The translations under genes and the position numbers were made by a program. A DNA stretch of 64,000 nucleotides from Norana najaformis. Taxonomy: Eukaryota > Annelida > Clitellata > Crassiclitellata > Hormogastridae. The notes under the pieces were generated by a model that ran no database searches, was not told the DNA's origin, and saw only the letters and a program-made list of their open reading frames with translations. The stretch spans positions 3,098,745-3,162,744 of the forward strand of contig OZ029915.1 of assembly GCA_964023275.1 (NCBI GenBank). Reading direction: 5' to 3'. This document shows positions 53,196 to 63,955 of the stretch, one piece after another (the stretch's first letter is position 1; the number at the start of each line of letters is the position of its first letter).

Positions 53196-53561
53196 TCAAC
53201 TCTGCATTATTGACGGTTGGGGAACTCTCTCACTTCTACCAACTCTGTTAATATCGGGTAAATGTCTTGGCATATTTTCCAAGTTTTCCAGCGGTGCTTT
53301 CGGGCTGTTATTTTCCAATGCCAGTGATGAAGTCTGGTCCCTCAAAGGCTTGCACTGACTTTCGACTAATCCTTTAGCCATCTTTTCTGCGGTCTCTTCT
53401 AGCGCAGCCATAAACATCGATGTTAAGCAGCAAACAGCTGTTTTAGGCAGGCAGTTATGCAAGCTGTAAGAACAGCAACACGGTCGGCGAAGACAAGTTC
53501 GACATGAAACCATCTGCTTTCGCATCTTTTTTAACCAAGTAGTCCAGTTCCTTTGGTACAT
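53196..53561 (-). CDS. Unrecognised 121-codon ORF
   Basis: The peptide begins MYQRNWTTWLKKMRKQMVSC and has a Cys-rich section RTCLRRPCCCSYSLHNCLPK, then an acidic and polar half with AALEETAEKMAKGLVESQCK. Composition is balanced and no repeat copy is seen, unlike nearby ORFs. Upstream on this strand AAATTTCAG and GGTGAGC look like splice signals but do not define an exon cleanly. It may be a host exon, an LINE ORF1 fragment or chance. Confidence 0.2.
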   Translation of the reverse strand: MYQRNWTTWLKKMRKQMVSCRTCLRRPCCCSYSLHNCLPKTAVCCLTSMFMAALEETAEKMAKGLVESQCKPLRDQTSSLALENNSPKAPLENLENMPRHLPDINRVGRSERVPQPSIMQS

Positions 53562-53679
53562 CTTGTAATATAATCCAGTGGATAAAGCTCACCGTCCTGA
53601 AATTTCCATCACGAGAAAATAAAGTAAACTCACATCAGCTCAACCACTACCTAACTATTCGGCTATATGTGTAATATCT
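53562..53679. other. Short unique gap
   Basis: Nothing recognised. Confidence 0.3.
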
Positions 53680-54205
53680 AATGCATGCATACATGCATGC
53701 ATTCATACAAACCTACATGTATACATACTGTACCTACCTGCATACAAATATACATGCATAAATACATGCACACATGCACAAGAACATACATGCATACATA
53801 TATACAGACACAAACACATGCATGCGTACAAACATACATATGAACATGCATGCATACGTACATGCATACATACATGAATACATGCATGCATACAAACATA
53901 CATATATACACATACGTTCATACATGAATGCATGCATACATACAAACATACAAATATACATACATACACACATGCGTATATACATACATACATGCATACA
54001 TATATGCATGCCTACATTCATTTCACAAATATGCAAATATATTCATATATATGCATACTTACATGCATACGTACATATGTGCAAATACACATAGTTGCAA
54101 ACATGCATACAAGCATAGACACATACATGCATACATGCAATCCCACATGCATACATACATACATACATGCTTGCATGCATGCATACATACATACATGCAA
54201 CTGAA
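53680..54205. repeat. (CATA)n microsatellite
   Basis: CATGCATACATACATGCATA with many CAAA and TATA variants. His-Thr-Tyr-Ile and Met-Cys-Val ORFs on both strands are artefacts. Confidence 0.96.
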
Positions 54206-54209
54206 GTGT

Positions 54210-54640
54210 AATTGTAATTGTAATCACTACAATTTACAGCATCGTCAGTAGTAAGCTACTTCAAAGGTGCTTTACAATGTCCAATGTCGGCGCGCACAAG
54301 AGTTCAACAATAAACGATAAATGAACGATGTACAAAATCAAATGCTGATAATAGAGTTAGACAGTAAACAGAATATTTTAACTGTTAGGAGATAATACAT
54401 GGGGTCTCAAACGCCTCTTAAAATCAAAAACATTCTCGGCTTCTTGGATGGCTACAGGAATACTATTCCACGCACACGGGCCGGCGACTCTTAAGGCACT
54501 ATCACCCAGCCATTTAGTCTTAGTTGGCGGTATGTATGTATACATGAGAAGACCTTGATGATCGTAATCCTGAATCAGCTTTACTCCTCTCTCGATTATG
54601 TCATTCACATCCTTGTGCGTCATCGCGATTCGCAGTGAAG
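54210..54640 (-). repeat. LINE 3' end, RT C-terminal tail (family D)
   Basis: The minus-strand frame reads MTHKDVNDIIERGVKLIQDY, then YIPPTKTKWLGDSALRVAGP and CAWNSIPVAIQEAENVFDFK. LGDxAxRVAGPxAWNSIPxxIQxAxxxxxFKRxLR is the canonical LINE ending and matches 1-112. The 3' UTR (CATTGTAAAGCACCTTTGAA; GTAGCTTACTACTGACGATG) equals that at 165-215. Tail TGATTACAATTACAATTAC. Confidence 0.92.
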
Positions 54641-54884
54641 CATTGTAATACTCGTTTTCTTTCTAGTTCTCTGGTGAGAATTGCGTGAAATAATCCTTTA
54701 TCTCCAGGATCTGAAAATTTTTGCTATGTTGGTGATAACAAAAGAACAGAAAAACTCAGTGGGATGTTAACATTTACAGATGTTGAGTAACCAGTACTGC
54801 TGGCTGTCTTGTCAAAGCACAAACCTTTGACCTTCTTTTGCAGATTCCGGTCTCCAAGGCATCGGATCTTGTAATAGCTTTCCA
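54641..54884. other. Unique, nothing recognised
   Basis: Possibly the upstream part of the LINE but without readable motifs. Confidence 0.3.
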
Positions 54885-55047
54885 CAGAGGCGGATTTAAC
54901 TATAGGCTTGGGACCGTTCGCCTCCGCACCCCTCTTGGTTATATGCCGGTACCCCTCGGACCAGACCCATGCATGGTGGACTGACAGAATGTGGCGCCCT
55001 GTGGAAATGCTGTTCCCTCCACGCAAGCAATCCTGGAACCTCCACTG
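54885..55047. mobile_element. hAT-type MITE, family G, with near-perfect TSD
   Basis: Starts CAGAGGCGGATTTAACTATA and ends CCTCCACTG. The flanks are AGCTTTCCA (54876-54884) and AGCTTCCA (55048-55055), an 8-bp duplication differing by one T. The interior keeps GGTTATATGCCGGTACCCCT and CCATGCATGGTGGACTGACA as at 7559-7719. Confidence 0.88.
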
Positions 55048-55214
55048 AGCTTCCATCCCAGTGACCTTAGTTCGATCCCCAAAGCTGAGTCTGCGGGACG
55101 GAATTATTTATCACTTTCAAAACGGATTTACTGCTTTTGGACAATATTGTTGCATGCTATTGTGACCTTTGGGAATTGGAATGGTCCAACTACTGAAGGG
55201 GAACAGGATTTCAG

Positions 55215-55724
55215 TTGGACAGCCAACCCTCAGCCGCATACACTATAGACCTACACACGCCGTCTGCGCTGAGAAATCATGGATTCGGAGAAAGAAGAGC
55301 GAAGGGAGACTTCGGAGCAGCATCTTCTGTAAACCACAGAAGAGTTGAATTATACCTATTGGCCGGCGGGCAGCAAATGCCTCTCCTGCTCTTATCCTTC
55401 GGTTCGAAAGATTTACGGACGCCGCGCCTGTTGTATATCAACGAGGAACTGTGGAATGATGAGATAGCAATTGATCCATCGCCCGAGGATCATATTGCCT
55501 ATCAGTATGCAAACATACACATACAGGCCTACACGGCGGCGGCGCGGATCACTTTGCTTATCGGAGCACCTCATCCTCAGTTATACGTGATTCAGAACTC
55601 TGTACAGCGCTGCCATCTTTCGGCTCGATTGGAAATCTGTTGGCAGGACTCTACGTGCGCGCTCTTCTATTTATCTGAGCAATGCTTACTAACGGAGGAA
55701 CGTTCTGTTCTCAATGACGCTTAA
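55215..55724 (+). CDS. Unrecognised 169-codon ORF
   Basis: The longest non-low-complexity frame in the window. It includes VELYLLAGGQQMPLLLLSFG, then LYINEELWNDEIAIDPSPED and LYVIQNSVQRCHLSARLEIC. I recognise no domain. About 20 bases after the stop, a family C LINE 3' end begins (TTCTTGAAGTGGCGCTATAC at 55772), so it may be out-of-frame or recombined LINE sequence rather than a host exon. No splice sites convince me. Confidence 0.2.
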   Translation: MDSQPSAAYTIDLHTPSALRNHGFGERRAKGDFGAASSVNHRRVELYLLAGGQQMPLLLLSFGSKDLRTPRLLYINEELWNDEIAIDPSPEDHIAYQYANIHIQAYTAAARITLLIGAPHPQLYVIQNSVQRCHLSARLEICWQDSTCALFYLSEQCLLTEERSVLNDA

Positions 55725-55734
55725 TGACATCGTC

Positions 55735-55815
55735 AAGGTTGGCGAAGAAAGCTCCTCTGCTATAGTTTCTCTTGAAGTGGCGCTATACAATTTACGCGCA
55801 ATTTACTTTTATATA
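55735..55815 (+). repeat. Family C LINE 3' end scrap
   Basis: GCTCCTCTGCTATAGTTTCT then CTTGAAGTGGCGCTATACAA parallels the family C 3' UTR (CTCCTCTGATGAGTTTATTC ... AAGTGGCGCTT). Confidence 0.65.
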
Positions 55816-55879
55816 TAATGGACTCATTTGGCACCTTCCAGCATTTTCACCATATCCGCGTGGACCAGTTTAAAACAAA

Positions 55880-56926
55880 TATTCAAACAAATACATACAT
55901 TCATATATCCATCCAAACATACACAGACATACACATGCATACTTGCATATAAACAGACATACATACATATTTACAGATACATATAGACATACATGAATAC
56001 ATACATATATACAACACCCAGATATACACACATACACTACATGCATACAAACATGCATACATGCCTGCATACATACATACATACATACATGCATACAAAC
56101 ATACATACATACACATCACATAAATACACATAAAACACACAAATACACCCATGCATGCATACAATATATAGACTTATACACATACATACATAAAAACCTA
56201 CAAATGCCCACACATATATACATACATACATGCATACAGACATTCGACAAACATGCATTCATACACAAACATATATACATATAAACATACACATAAATAC
56301 ATAGATGAAACACATGTACATACACTTGCATACAAAAAACAAGTACTTACAAATGATACATACATATACATATATACATGTGTATATGCATTCCTATATT
56401 ACATACATACAAACACATAACCATATAAACATACAAATCTACAAACACTTCCATACATACATACAAACCCACAAACAAACATAAATACTTACACATATAC
56501 ATATGTAAGACTCACACATAAAACACACATGCATGCATACATATATACAAACATGCATACAACACACACTAATACACATATGTTCATACACTCATGCTTA
56601 CTTACATGCATACATACATATATACATGCATATGTACATTTCACACATATGCAGATATATTCATATATAAGCACATATATGCATACTTACATGCATAGAT
56701 ACATGTATGCAAATATACATAGAAGCAAACATATATACATACATACATACACATACATGCATTCCCACATGCATACATACATACATAAATACATGCATAC
56801 ATACATACATATGAGATACACGTACACACATACATGTATACATACATAATTAATTAGAAACATTCAGACATGCCTACGAACGTACATAAAAACATACGTA
56901 AATACATATAAATACATACAAATAGA

Positions 56927-56960
<34 letters not shown>

Positions 56961-56965
56961 CATAC
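55880..56965. repeat. (CATA)n array, longest in the window
   Basis: About 1.1 kb of CATACATA-type DNA with many variants and several 30-60 base internal repeats (GCATACATACATATATACA-like). ORFs of 60-106 codons on both strands are artefacts. Confidence 0.97.
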
Positions 56966-56999
56966 ATACAGCACACGTAAATACGTTCTTACTAAGTAA

Positions 57000-57560
57000 G
57001 TAAGTAAGCAAGTAAGTAATACATTTGTTAACAAGCCATATATCCATCGGCTGAGCGAAGAATCGTAGGCGTGGATGGGTCTTCGCGTTCAGACAACAAA
57101 AGCAAGACGTTGCAAATCGGTCTTAAGCCGCTTTGGGAATATTTATAGCGGGATAAGCTGCTATTAACGTAAACAGGGATACTATTCCAGATGGCTGAAT
57201 CCGCGTCTGGACAATGCAGACCGGTACTTTCTAAGGTCAAGGAGAGACAGATAGTTTTGTGTAGCTACTCACAGAGATCTGGATGGCTGGTAGCGTTGTA
57301 GGGAAGACGCCAGATGGATAGGCTGATTAGCTGAGAAAGTCTTGCCTGCAGGGAGAGCTATCTTGTAAGTGAATCTGGAGCTGACAGGCAGTCGATGTAG
57401 TTCTCCCGGGATCGAAAGTGCTGGTTCCAGTCGCTAGTCGGGCTAACGAGTTCTGGACGCGTTGCAGTTTGGCACTGTTAGACGGAAGCGAATTACAGTA
57501 ATCGAGTTCTGCTCTGACTACACTGAAAGCGGATGTCTTCAAAAGTTCCGATGGCAAGTA
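57000..57560 (-). repeat. LINE fragment with (CTTA)n tail (family E)
   Basis: The minus-strand frame reads TSAFSVVRAELDYCNSLPSN then SAKLQRVQNSLARLATGTST. TSxFxxxRxxLDYCNSLLxxxxxxxLxxLQxVQNSxARLxTG is the conserved block after the RT core. The 3' UTR (57000-57250) ends CATCGGCTGAGCGAAGAATC inverted, with AAGTAAGTAAGC as complement of the tail. The 3' ends match 60790-61110 and 63862-63940. Confidence 0.9.
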
Positions 57561-57564
57561 ATAT

Positions 57565-57735
57565 CGAACATACTTACATACCTACAACGCAAACACATGC
57601 ATGAGCCCGACATATAACACGCACATCGACATACACACACATATATGCAAACATAAATACATTCATACATACATACATGCATACATACATTTGTCAATGC
57701 ACACACATATATACATACGTACATACATAAGTAGG
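57565..57735. repeat. CATA-rich microsatellite
   Basis: Degenerate CATACATACATGCATACATA with CACA interruptions. Confidence 0.85.
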
Positions 57736-57736
57736 C

Positions 57737-58160
57737 CTATTTACATTGTAATTGTAATCTGATATTTATAAAGCGCCACTTTATGAATAAACTTATCGGG
57801 CGGGGGTCCCAACCCGAACCAGTGAGACCACTGTGAAACAATACAGACTTTAGGCTTTTGGGAAACTGCGCAAGGGACAAACTGAGGAGCTCGAGCCGCA
57901 GCTCTCGGGAGAGGTGATTCCAGCTGGTAGGTCCAACACAGGCAAAGCTTCTAGACTGAGCTGTAGCAGTGCGCATACGAGGGACAGTCAGGAGTCCAAG
58001 GGAGGCCGACCGGAGAGTGCTACGGCCTGGAACCAAGGAGAACGAAATGCAGAAGTCCCTAAGGTATGATGGAGAAGCGACAACGAGACACACAAGGGTT
58101 AGGATCTTGAACTGAATACGCTGCTGAATGGAGAGCCAGTGCAAAGTGTCCCGCATAAAA
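57737..58160 (-). repeat. LINE 3' end, RT C-terminus (family C)
   Basis: A 139-codon open minus-strand frame: TLHWLSIQQRIQFKILTLVC, SPSYLRDFCISFSLVPGRST, LRSASLGLLTVPRMRTATAQ and SRSFACVGPTSWNHLSRELR. This is the complete canonical RT C-terminal block of CR1/Jockey-like elements (LHWLPIxQRIxFKILxLxxK ... RSxxxGxLxVPRxRTxTAxxRSFxxxxPxxWNxLP). It is still open, so among the younger insertions here. Tail complement TTGTAATTGTAATC at 57750. Confidence 0.95.
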
Positions 58161-58194
58161 GAAGTTATATGGCCTTACATAGAGACACCTCCAA

Positions 58195-58440
58195 TAAGAC
58201 GGGATACATATGTGGATACATAATGTATACATTCATACATGCAAACATAGCGACAAATATGCCTGCATATATACCTGCATACGTACATTCAACACACACA
58301 GGCAAACATACATACATACAACACATATACACATATACCTACATATATTCATCTACACTTACACGCATACAGACAGACATACATGCATATATACTATACA
58401 TACTGCATACTTATATACATATACAATGAAATGTAAATGT
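58195..58440. repeat. CATA-rich microsatellite
   Basis: CATACATACAACACATATAC-type, plus AAATGTAAATGTAAAT at 58428-58450. Confidence 0.88.
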
Positions 58441-58659
58441 AAATATGTAAATGTTCATGTTTTTCTATAGCGACCGTACGGCCTAGAGGCTGCTCATTTT
58501 TCAATAAATTTTTCGGGTGAGATCCTTCACCACCGCTGCCTGTTTGAATGGGTGCCACGCCATTTAAGGTCCCCGTGTACGGACTGCGCTAGCCCGAGAT
58601 TCAAATCTCTGAAATTTAGACACTATCGGTATGCGCACTGGCATCCTCTCGCACAGACA
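58441..58659. other. Unique; weak tRNA-like patch
   Basis: The minus strand of 58560-58640 has GATTTGAATCTCGGGCTAGC reminiscent of a B box, but no folded tRNA. No gene. Confidence 0.35.
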
Positions 58660-60290
58660 TACATTGCAATCAAAGCAGCTTACAATCAAAATGATAGCAT
58701 CCTAATTACGGTGCAATGGGGTCGGATGGAAATTACAAGCTTATACTGAATCCGACCCATATTTCCAAAAGGTAGCTTTCAACGTTTACATATTTTTAAA
58801 ATAAACAAAGTCAAAACAGGGGAAACTTATTTTCAATCTTATTCAATCCAATGAATTTTTGTAGCGCTCTTAACAGTGCTACAAAGCACAATCTCCTAAA
58901 TCCAATGCCCTTCCTTAAAATCTTGAATTTATCAATGTACGTATGCTTATTTAAAAACAAAGGCACAGCGTATGGTCTGCCCTAATTGCATATAATGATA
59001 CAGCGAACATTGGACGTTACTCAACTTAATGGACACGAGCAGAAACGATAAACATGAGTCAAAACAGAGATATTTTAGTGAAATGGTTAAGTGAATTTGT
59101 AAATATAAAAATGTATAATACACCACTTGATTTTTGAATATATAAACAGTATAATATATATATATATACATAAACAAAACATGCTATACTTGCCAACTAC
59201 GTCTCTCACAACAACATGTATATGTATAAAATATCTGGGCATTCTTTAATGCCTTTAAGTTCCTCAAAAATGCTTCTCGATCTACATATTATGTTATCAG
59301 GTATTACATGAAATTATTTTATTACAATTTGGCACTAGGTTTGAAAAAAATGGTCGAAAAGGATGAAAATGACGCCTAATAACTGGTTTAAACAGTTGCT
59401 GCTGATGCTGCTGCTGATGATGATGATGATAATTTTATGTTTTGTGGACTAATGTCTTTATTATAATATTTTATATTATATTTAAATAGTGTTAATAGTG
59501 TGTTAATCTTTTATATAATGATAATCACAGCAAAAGATGTGCATTGACATTTTTGAACCCTCTAATATTAGGTGCACTTGATTTATTGTTGAGCTTCTGC
59601 AGCTGGGCTTTTATTTTCTCAGATGCAATTATGTCTAACCTTTCAATAAATTTTCGAATGGCGTTGTTCTAATGCCCAACGCATCGCTCCGTATCTTTTA
59701 ACAGTTAATTTGTTATCTCCAAAATTAACTTTACCAGATACAATACAATAAGAAGGAGACAAATGAACTGGATTGGTCATATATAGTGCGTGGAAATTCT
59801 CTCCTGAGGACAGTGATTGAAGGAAGAATAAAAGGAAAAACGTTCCAGGAAGACCAAGATATATGCTGTTGGACTGGATGATGGATAAAGAAGGAAGACG
59901 GGGCTACAGAGAAGTTATAGAAAAGGCACAGAACAGAGAACAGTGGCGTCGTTGGACTCTTGGACCTGCCTAACGGCAGAACACTGAAGAAGAAGAAGAA
60001 GATACACTGGTTTACTGGAATATAGGCGGACATAGAAGTATGATGCATGTTGACCATTAACAATTGTTATGGTCTGGAATCTAAATAATAATTATTTTGT
60101 GATATTTAAAAAAATAATTATTGTTTTCTTTACTTTCTAGCGTATTTCAGTTTCTATTAGCCGGGAACTTTGGACAAAAAAAATAGATCAAGGACAAGCA
60201 ATCCGTAAAATATACCAAGATCTCTCCGTAGACAGCGAATCACTGCAGCCGTCACACCAGCAACCGAGAAAGCCCATGACTGCCCTGAAA
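58660..60290. repeat. Paralogous block, copy 1
   Basis: Aligns co-linearly with 62430-63855. Shared landmarks include GCTTACAA.CAAAATGATA, ATATTTCCAAAAGGTA, GTCAAAACAG.GGAA.CTTATT, CATATAAT.ATA.AGA.AACATT, TCAATAAATTTTCGAATGGC, TTTGTTATCTCCAAAATTA and CGAGAAAGCC. It carries a private LINE insertion at 59743-59999. Both copies have TTTACTTTCTAG/TTCCTTTGTAG, splice-acceptor-like but unproven, near their right ends. No ORF is conserved. Confidence 0.85.
59743..59999 (+). mobile_element. 5'-truncated GAA-tailed LINE with TSD
   Basis: 257 bases flanked by AGATACA at 59736-59742 and 60000-60006. Block 2 shows the empty site (CCAGTTACACTGG). The frame reads [46 protein letters not shown], then a stop and (GAA)n. 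RRxxWIGHxxR...GRPRxxxLDxM and AxxRxxWR are standard LINE RT endings. The best reference copy for the GAA-tailed family (others at 1276-1340 and 42549-42690). Confidence 0.93.
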
Positions 60291-60470
60291 ACAAAGCGTC
60301 CGATGAACGATACAATATCTTTTAGTCCGAGGAGCAAGTATAGAGGAAAGACGTTTTTATACCTGGCCAATTTCCTGTAAACTAAAAGACATGTTTCAAA
60401 CTGGGCTCTCTGCTCAATTGGAAGGCGGAGCAATGTATGCAATATGGGGGTGTTTCGGAGCCGATCCTGT
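60190..60470 (-). repeat. LINE RT C-terminal fragment
   Basis: The minus-strand frame starts at about 60442: MHTLLRLPIEQRAQFETCLL then VYRKLARYKNVFPLYLL. LxxLPIxQRxxFKTCLLVYR is the standard block. After a frameshift GQSWAFSVAG corresponds to RAFSVAxP. The left part overlaps paralogous block 1, and block 2 keeps AFSVAGPRGCRTLLFAVRSR at 63770-63850. Confidence 0.8.
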
Positions 60471-60789
60471 TAAGACGAGAAACTACTGATATTGTCAAAC
60501 TTTTCTAAAATCTTCATATGAAATCAACGTTTAACCCAACTGTCAACTGTGGCAACTGAGCCGTGACACAAGCCGCACTGTAACTACCTGAATATTGACC
60601 ACTTATCATACAAGACAATCCTTCAACCATTGCAGCACTGGAAGGTGGCATACAAGTCAACGTTTTATATAGCGCCTTGAGATAATGTGGGTTTTTTACT
60701 CTGAACCATGTAAATATTTCATGCATACATACATACATACATGTATACATATACATGGACACAAAGATGCAGCATCTATAAACGCTTAT
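60471..60789. other. Unique plus a short CATA run
   Basis: TTTTATATAGCGCCTTGAGA at 60663 is another inverted GGCGCTATAT 3'-end motif; CATACATACATACATACATG at 60723. No gene. Confidence 0.45.
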
Positions 60790-61470
60790 TTTCTAAGTAA
60801 GCAAGTAAGTACTTCATTTGCTAACAAATCTTATGTCCTTCGGCCTAGAGAGGAAACGCAGTCGTGAATGGGTCACAACAGTCAGACGACAAGAGCAAAG
60901 GCAGTACACATAGGTCTTAAACCACTTTACAAATATTTATAGCGAGATAAGTTGTTAGTAATGTTAACAAGGAGACTATTCCAATGGATGGTGCAGAATT
61001 GCTGAATCTACGTCCGTTAGTTTCTGTTGAGAGAGACAAGAGGTTTTGTGTGGCTAACTGCACAGATCATGATGGCTGGCATACCGTTGTAGGTAAGACG
61101 ACATTGTCTTCGTTAGTTAAGACTCAGTTGTACAAATTAACTGGGCAGCCATGTTCACAGCGCTTTTATGCACTACATAAAAGACTAGATACATACATAC
61201 ATACATAAGCAGGTTGATTAGCTGAGAGAGTGTTACGTGTATGTAAGTGATTCTGAAACTGAAACACTGCCAATGTAGTTTGGCCGTGATCAGTGCTTCG
61301 GGGCCAGTCACACAGTCGGTCTAATGAGTTCTAGACGCGTTGCAGTTTGGCACTATCAGACACTGCAGTGCCATACAGCAGCGAATTACAGTAGTCGAAG
61401 TTTCCTCTGACTACGGCGACTGTGCTCATAAGTTCTGGTGGCTAGTACGATCGACATGTATGTATGCATA
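60790..61470 (-). repeat. LINE fragment, family E, with internal insert
   Basis: Matches 57000-57560 in two pieces: 60795-61110 (tail complement AAGTAAGCAAGTAAGT, TTAAACCACTTTACAAATAT, TTTATAGCGAGATAAG) and 61207-61470 (AGCAGGTTGATTAGCTGAGA, GTTCTAGACGCGTTGCAGTT, GCGAATTACAGTAGTCGA). The roughly 95 bases between (61111-61206) have no counterpart and end in (CATA)n. Both E copies stop at the same 5' point next to CATA/TATG DNA. Confidence 0.88.
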
Positions 61471-62429
61471 TATATATATACATACTGTACAGACAATTAT
61501 GCATACCATCTCAAAATATAATTTTTCTTCCGGATAATTTTTTAACTTCCTGAGGGATCATAAATACCTCGGGGCTAAAAATAATAATAATAATACATTG
61601 CCTAAGTATTTCCTTACTTACTTATTCCTTGTAACCAAGAGAACAAAATAAGGTGCAAATACATTTGCACGTCATTTCGCTTTCTTCGAAACTTTTACCA
61701 AGTTGTATGTCAAATGGCTGTCTCAACAGGAGGCCTGGAGCATTTACCAAAGTAACGTCCTCAACATTATGTATTTATGTACATATTTATAAATATATGC
61801 ATAATGTGTGTATGTATGTATGTATGTATATATATGTATGTATATGTGCATTTACATATGTAAATGTCCATTCTTCATGGACCAGTAACACTTAACGTCA
61901 ACTGTCAACTGTGGATGAAATTCCGTTGGTTGGAATACGTACATGTGCACTACGTGCGTTTTTTAAAGCCACCTAGTGGCGGCTATTCCAGTTATCTAAG
62001 CATTTTCGGATTAACAGATGAACGCGTTGTTCTTAATTAAGTTCATTTGCAATTTATTTGAATTGCTGTTTATCTAAATTGTGGTTTATTTGAATTTTTG
62101 TTTATTTGAATTTTTTTTTATTTCAATTTTGGTTTATCTCAATGTTTGTTTATTTCTTTTTTTGTTTATGTCAATTGTCGTTTTTTCAATTACTGTCAGT
62201 TGGTGTTTACGTTTGTTCTCAGGAAAAGATTTGATTTGATTCGACTTGATCCGGCTCCAGGCCAATCCTATTGGAAATATGTCTTTTCAATATGCATCTG
62301 CCTTGATAATATTGCCGTGTTGCTGCTGTGTTGTTGAGGTGTTGCTGATAACATGCAGGGTACGTTACACAAACTGATGTTTGAGGCTGGAATTCTCTCC
62401 GAGTGAAAATAAATCAAGTAAAAAATGTT
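61471..62429. other. Mixed unique and low-complexity DNA
   Basis: (TAA)n at 61580-61592, TATG run at 61805-61865, and at 62040-62165 a loose 17-18 base periodicity of TTTATTTGAATTTTTG. No gene supported. Confidence 0.45.
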
Positions 62430-63228
62430 TACTACAACAAAGGAAATAGCTTACAACCAAAATGATAAGATGCCAAGTACAGTCAGTAAGAGTCGGATGG
62501 AAGCCACCTGCACCCTATCCTAGATCCGACCCTATTTCCAAAAGGTACTGCTCATCTTATACATATTTTTATATAAAGTATGTGGCACAAAATTATCCGT
62601 GGTGCAGCCAATCCTCGGATCGAAGCCGGTTGAAGACAAGACATATAAGCAAAATCAAAACAGAGGAAGCTTATTTTCATTTTAATGTAGTCGAATGAAT
62701 TTTTGATGCAGTTCAGTTAAAACCTTGAATATATCAATGTATACGTAATAAAAATATAGGCACCTAAAGTATTTATTTTGACCTATTTGCATATAATTAG
62801 ATAGAGAACATTGGAGGACACGAGAAGAAACGATAAACTGTAAGCTGTGCACATCAGTCAAAACAGAGATATTTACGTGAAATTGTTCAATGAATTTGTG
62901 AATGTAAAATTATATAATATGTCACTTAATTTTTGAATATATATAATATATATATATACTTGAAAACTACGTTGCCCTCAACAACATATGCAAGTATAAA
63001 ATAGCTGGGCATTCGTTAATGCCTTTATGTACCTCAAAAACGCTTCCCGATCTAAATATTATGTTATCAGCAATTACACGAAATTATTATTTTAAAATTA
63101 GGCACTAGATTTGATAAAAGGTCGAAGAACAAGAAATCGATTAGCACCAATCGACGCCAAATACATGGCTTAAAGGATTGCTGCTGCTGCTACCAATGAT
63201 GATGATGATGGAGATGATGATGATGGAG

Positions 63229-63260
<32 letters not shown>

Positions 63261-63855
63261 GATTATATTTTTGCTTTTTATAGACTATTGTCTGTCTTAT
63301 AATACTTTATATTATATTTCATATAGTGCTAATCTAAATATATGTCAATAGCAAAGATGTCCATTCATATTTTGAGCCCTCTAGTATTTTATTTTAGCTT
63401 GGCTTTTATTTTCTGAGATACAATTATGTCTAACCTATCAATAAATTTTCGAATGGCGTTGTTCTAGTGCTTAGCGCATTATTCCATATTTTTAGCAGTC
63501 AATTTGTTATCTCCAAAATTAGCTTCACCAGTTACACTGGCTTACCGGAAAATACGGAGATGCATTTTACTATTAACAATAATTCTTGTTTTCGATTTTA
63601 AATAATTATTTTTGTGATATTTAAATACTATTTATTTTTCCTTTGTAGAGCGTTTCAGTTTTTATCTACCGGGAACATTAGACAACGGAGACCTTGAAGG
63701 AAGGAAAATTCTTGACCAAAAGTGATTAAGCACTGAAGAAGATAGATTACCGAGGACAAGCAGACTGTCAAAGATATCGAGATCTGACCGCGAACAACAA
63801 AGTCCTGCAGCCCCTTGGACCGGCGACCGAGAAAGCCGAGGACTGCCCTGGAATC
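62430..63855. repeat. Paralogous block, copy 2
   Basis: The counterpart of 58660-60290 at an offset of about 3.8 kb. It lacks the GAA-tailed LINE but carries its own 64-base LINE insertion at 62579-62642 and a longer GATGATGATG microsatellite (63193-63262) than copy 1 (59405-59430). Its right end keeps AFSVAGPRGCRTLLFAVRSR on the minus strand. Confidence 0.85.
62579..62642 (+). mobile_element. 64-bp 5'-truncated LINE insertion
   Basis: TATGTGGCACAAAATTATCC, GTGGTGCAGCCAATCCTCGG and GTTGAAGACAAGAC match the 3' end of the LINE at 25439-25497 (WHKTVRGV region and AAGAC tail). Flanks ATATAAAG (62571-62578) and ATATAAGC (62643-62650) suggest a target duplication of about 6-7 bases. Block 1 is uninterrupted here (TTTTTAAAATAAACAAAGTC at 58793). 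Confidence 0.85.
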
Positions 63856-63861
63856 GATTAG

Positions 63862-63955
63862 GATTCCTCGCTCAGCCGATGGCCATATGGCATGTTAACA
63901 AATCAAATGCATTACTTACTTACTTACCTACCTACCTATGTGCATGCTTGCTTAC
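63862..63955 (+). repeat. Family E LINE 3' end
   Basis: GATTCCTCGCTCAGCCGATG then GCCATATGGCATGTTAACAA is the sense copy of the family E 3' end (inverted at 57020-57065), with tail TTACTTACTTACTTACC. Confidence 0.85.

Noticed and set aside
60120-60150. Conserved splice acceptors in the two paralogous blocks (TTTACTTTCTAG and TTCCTTTGTAG)
   Set aside because: No conserved open frame follows. The downstream sequence is an antisense LINE RT tail, so conservation reflects duplication only.
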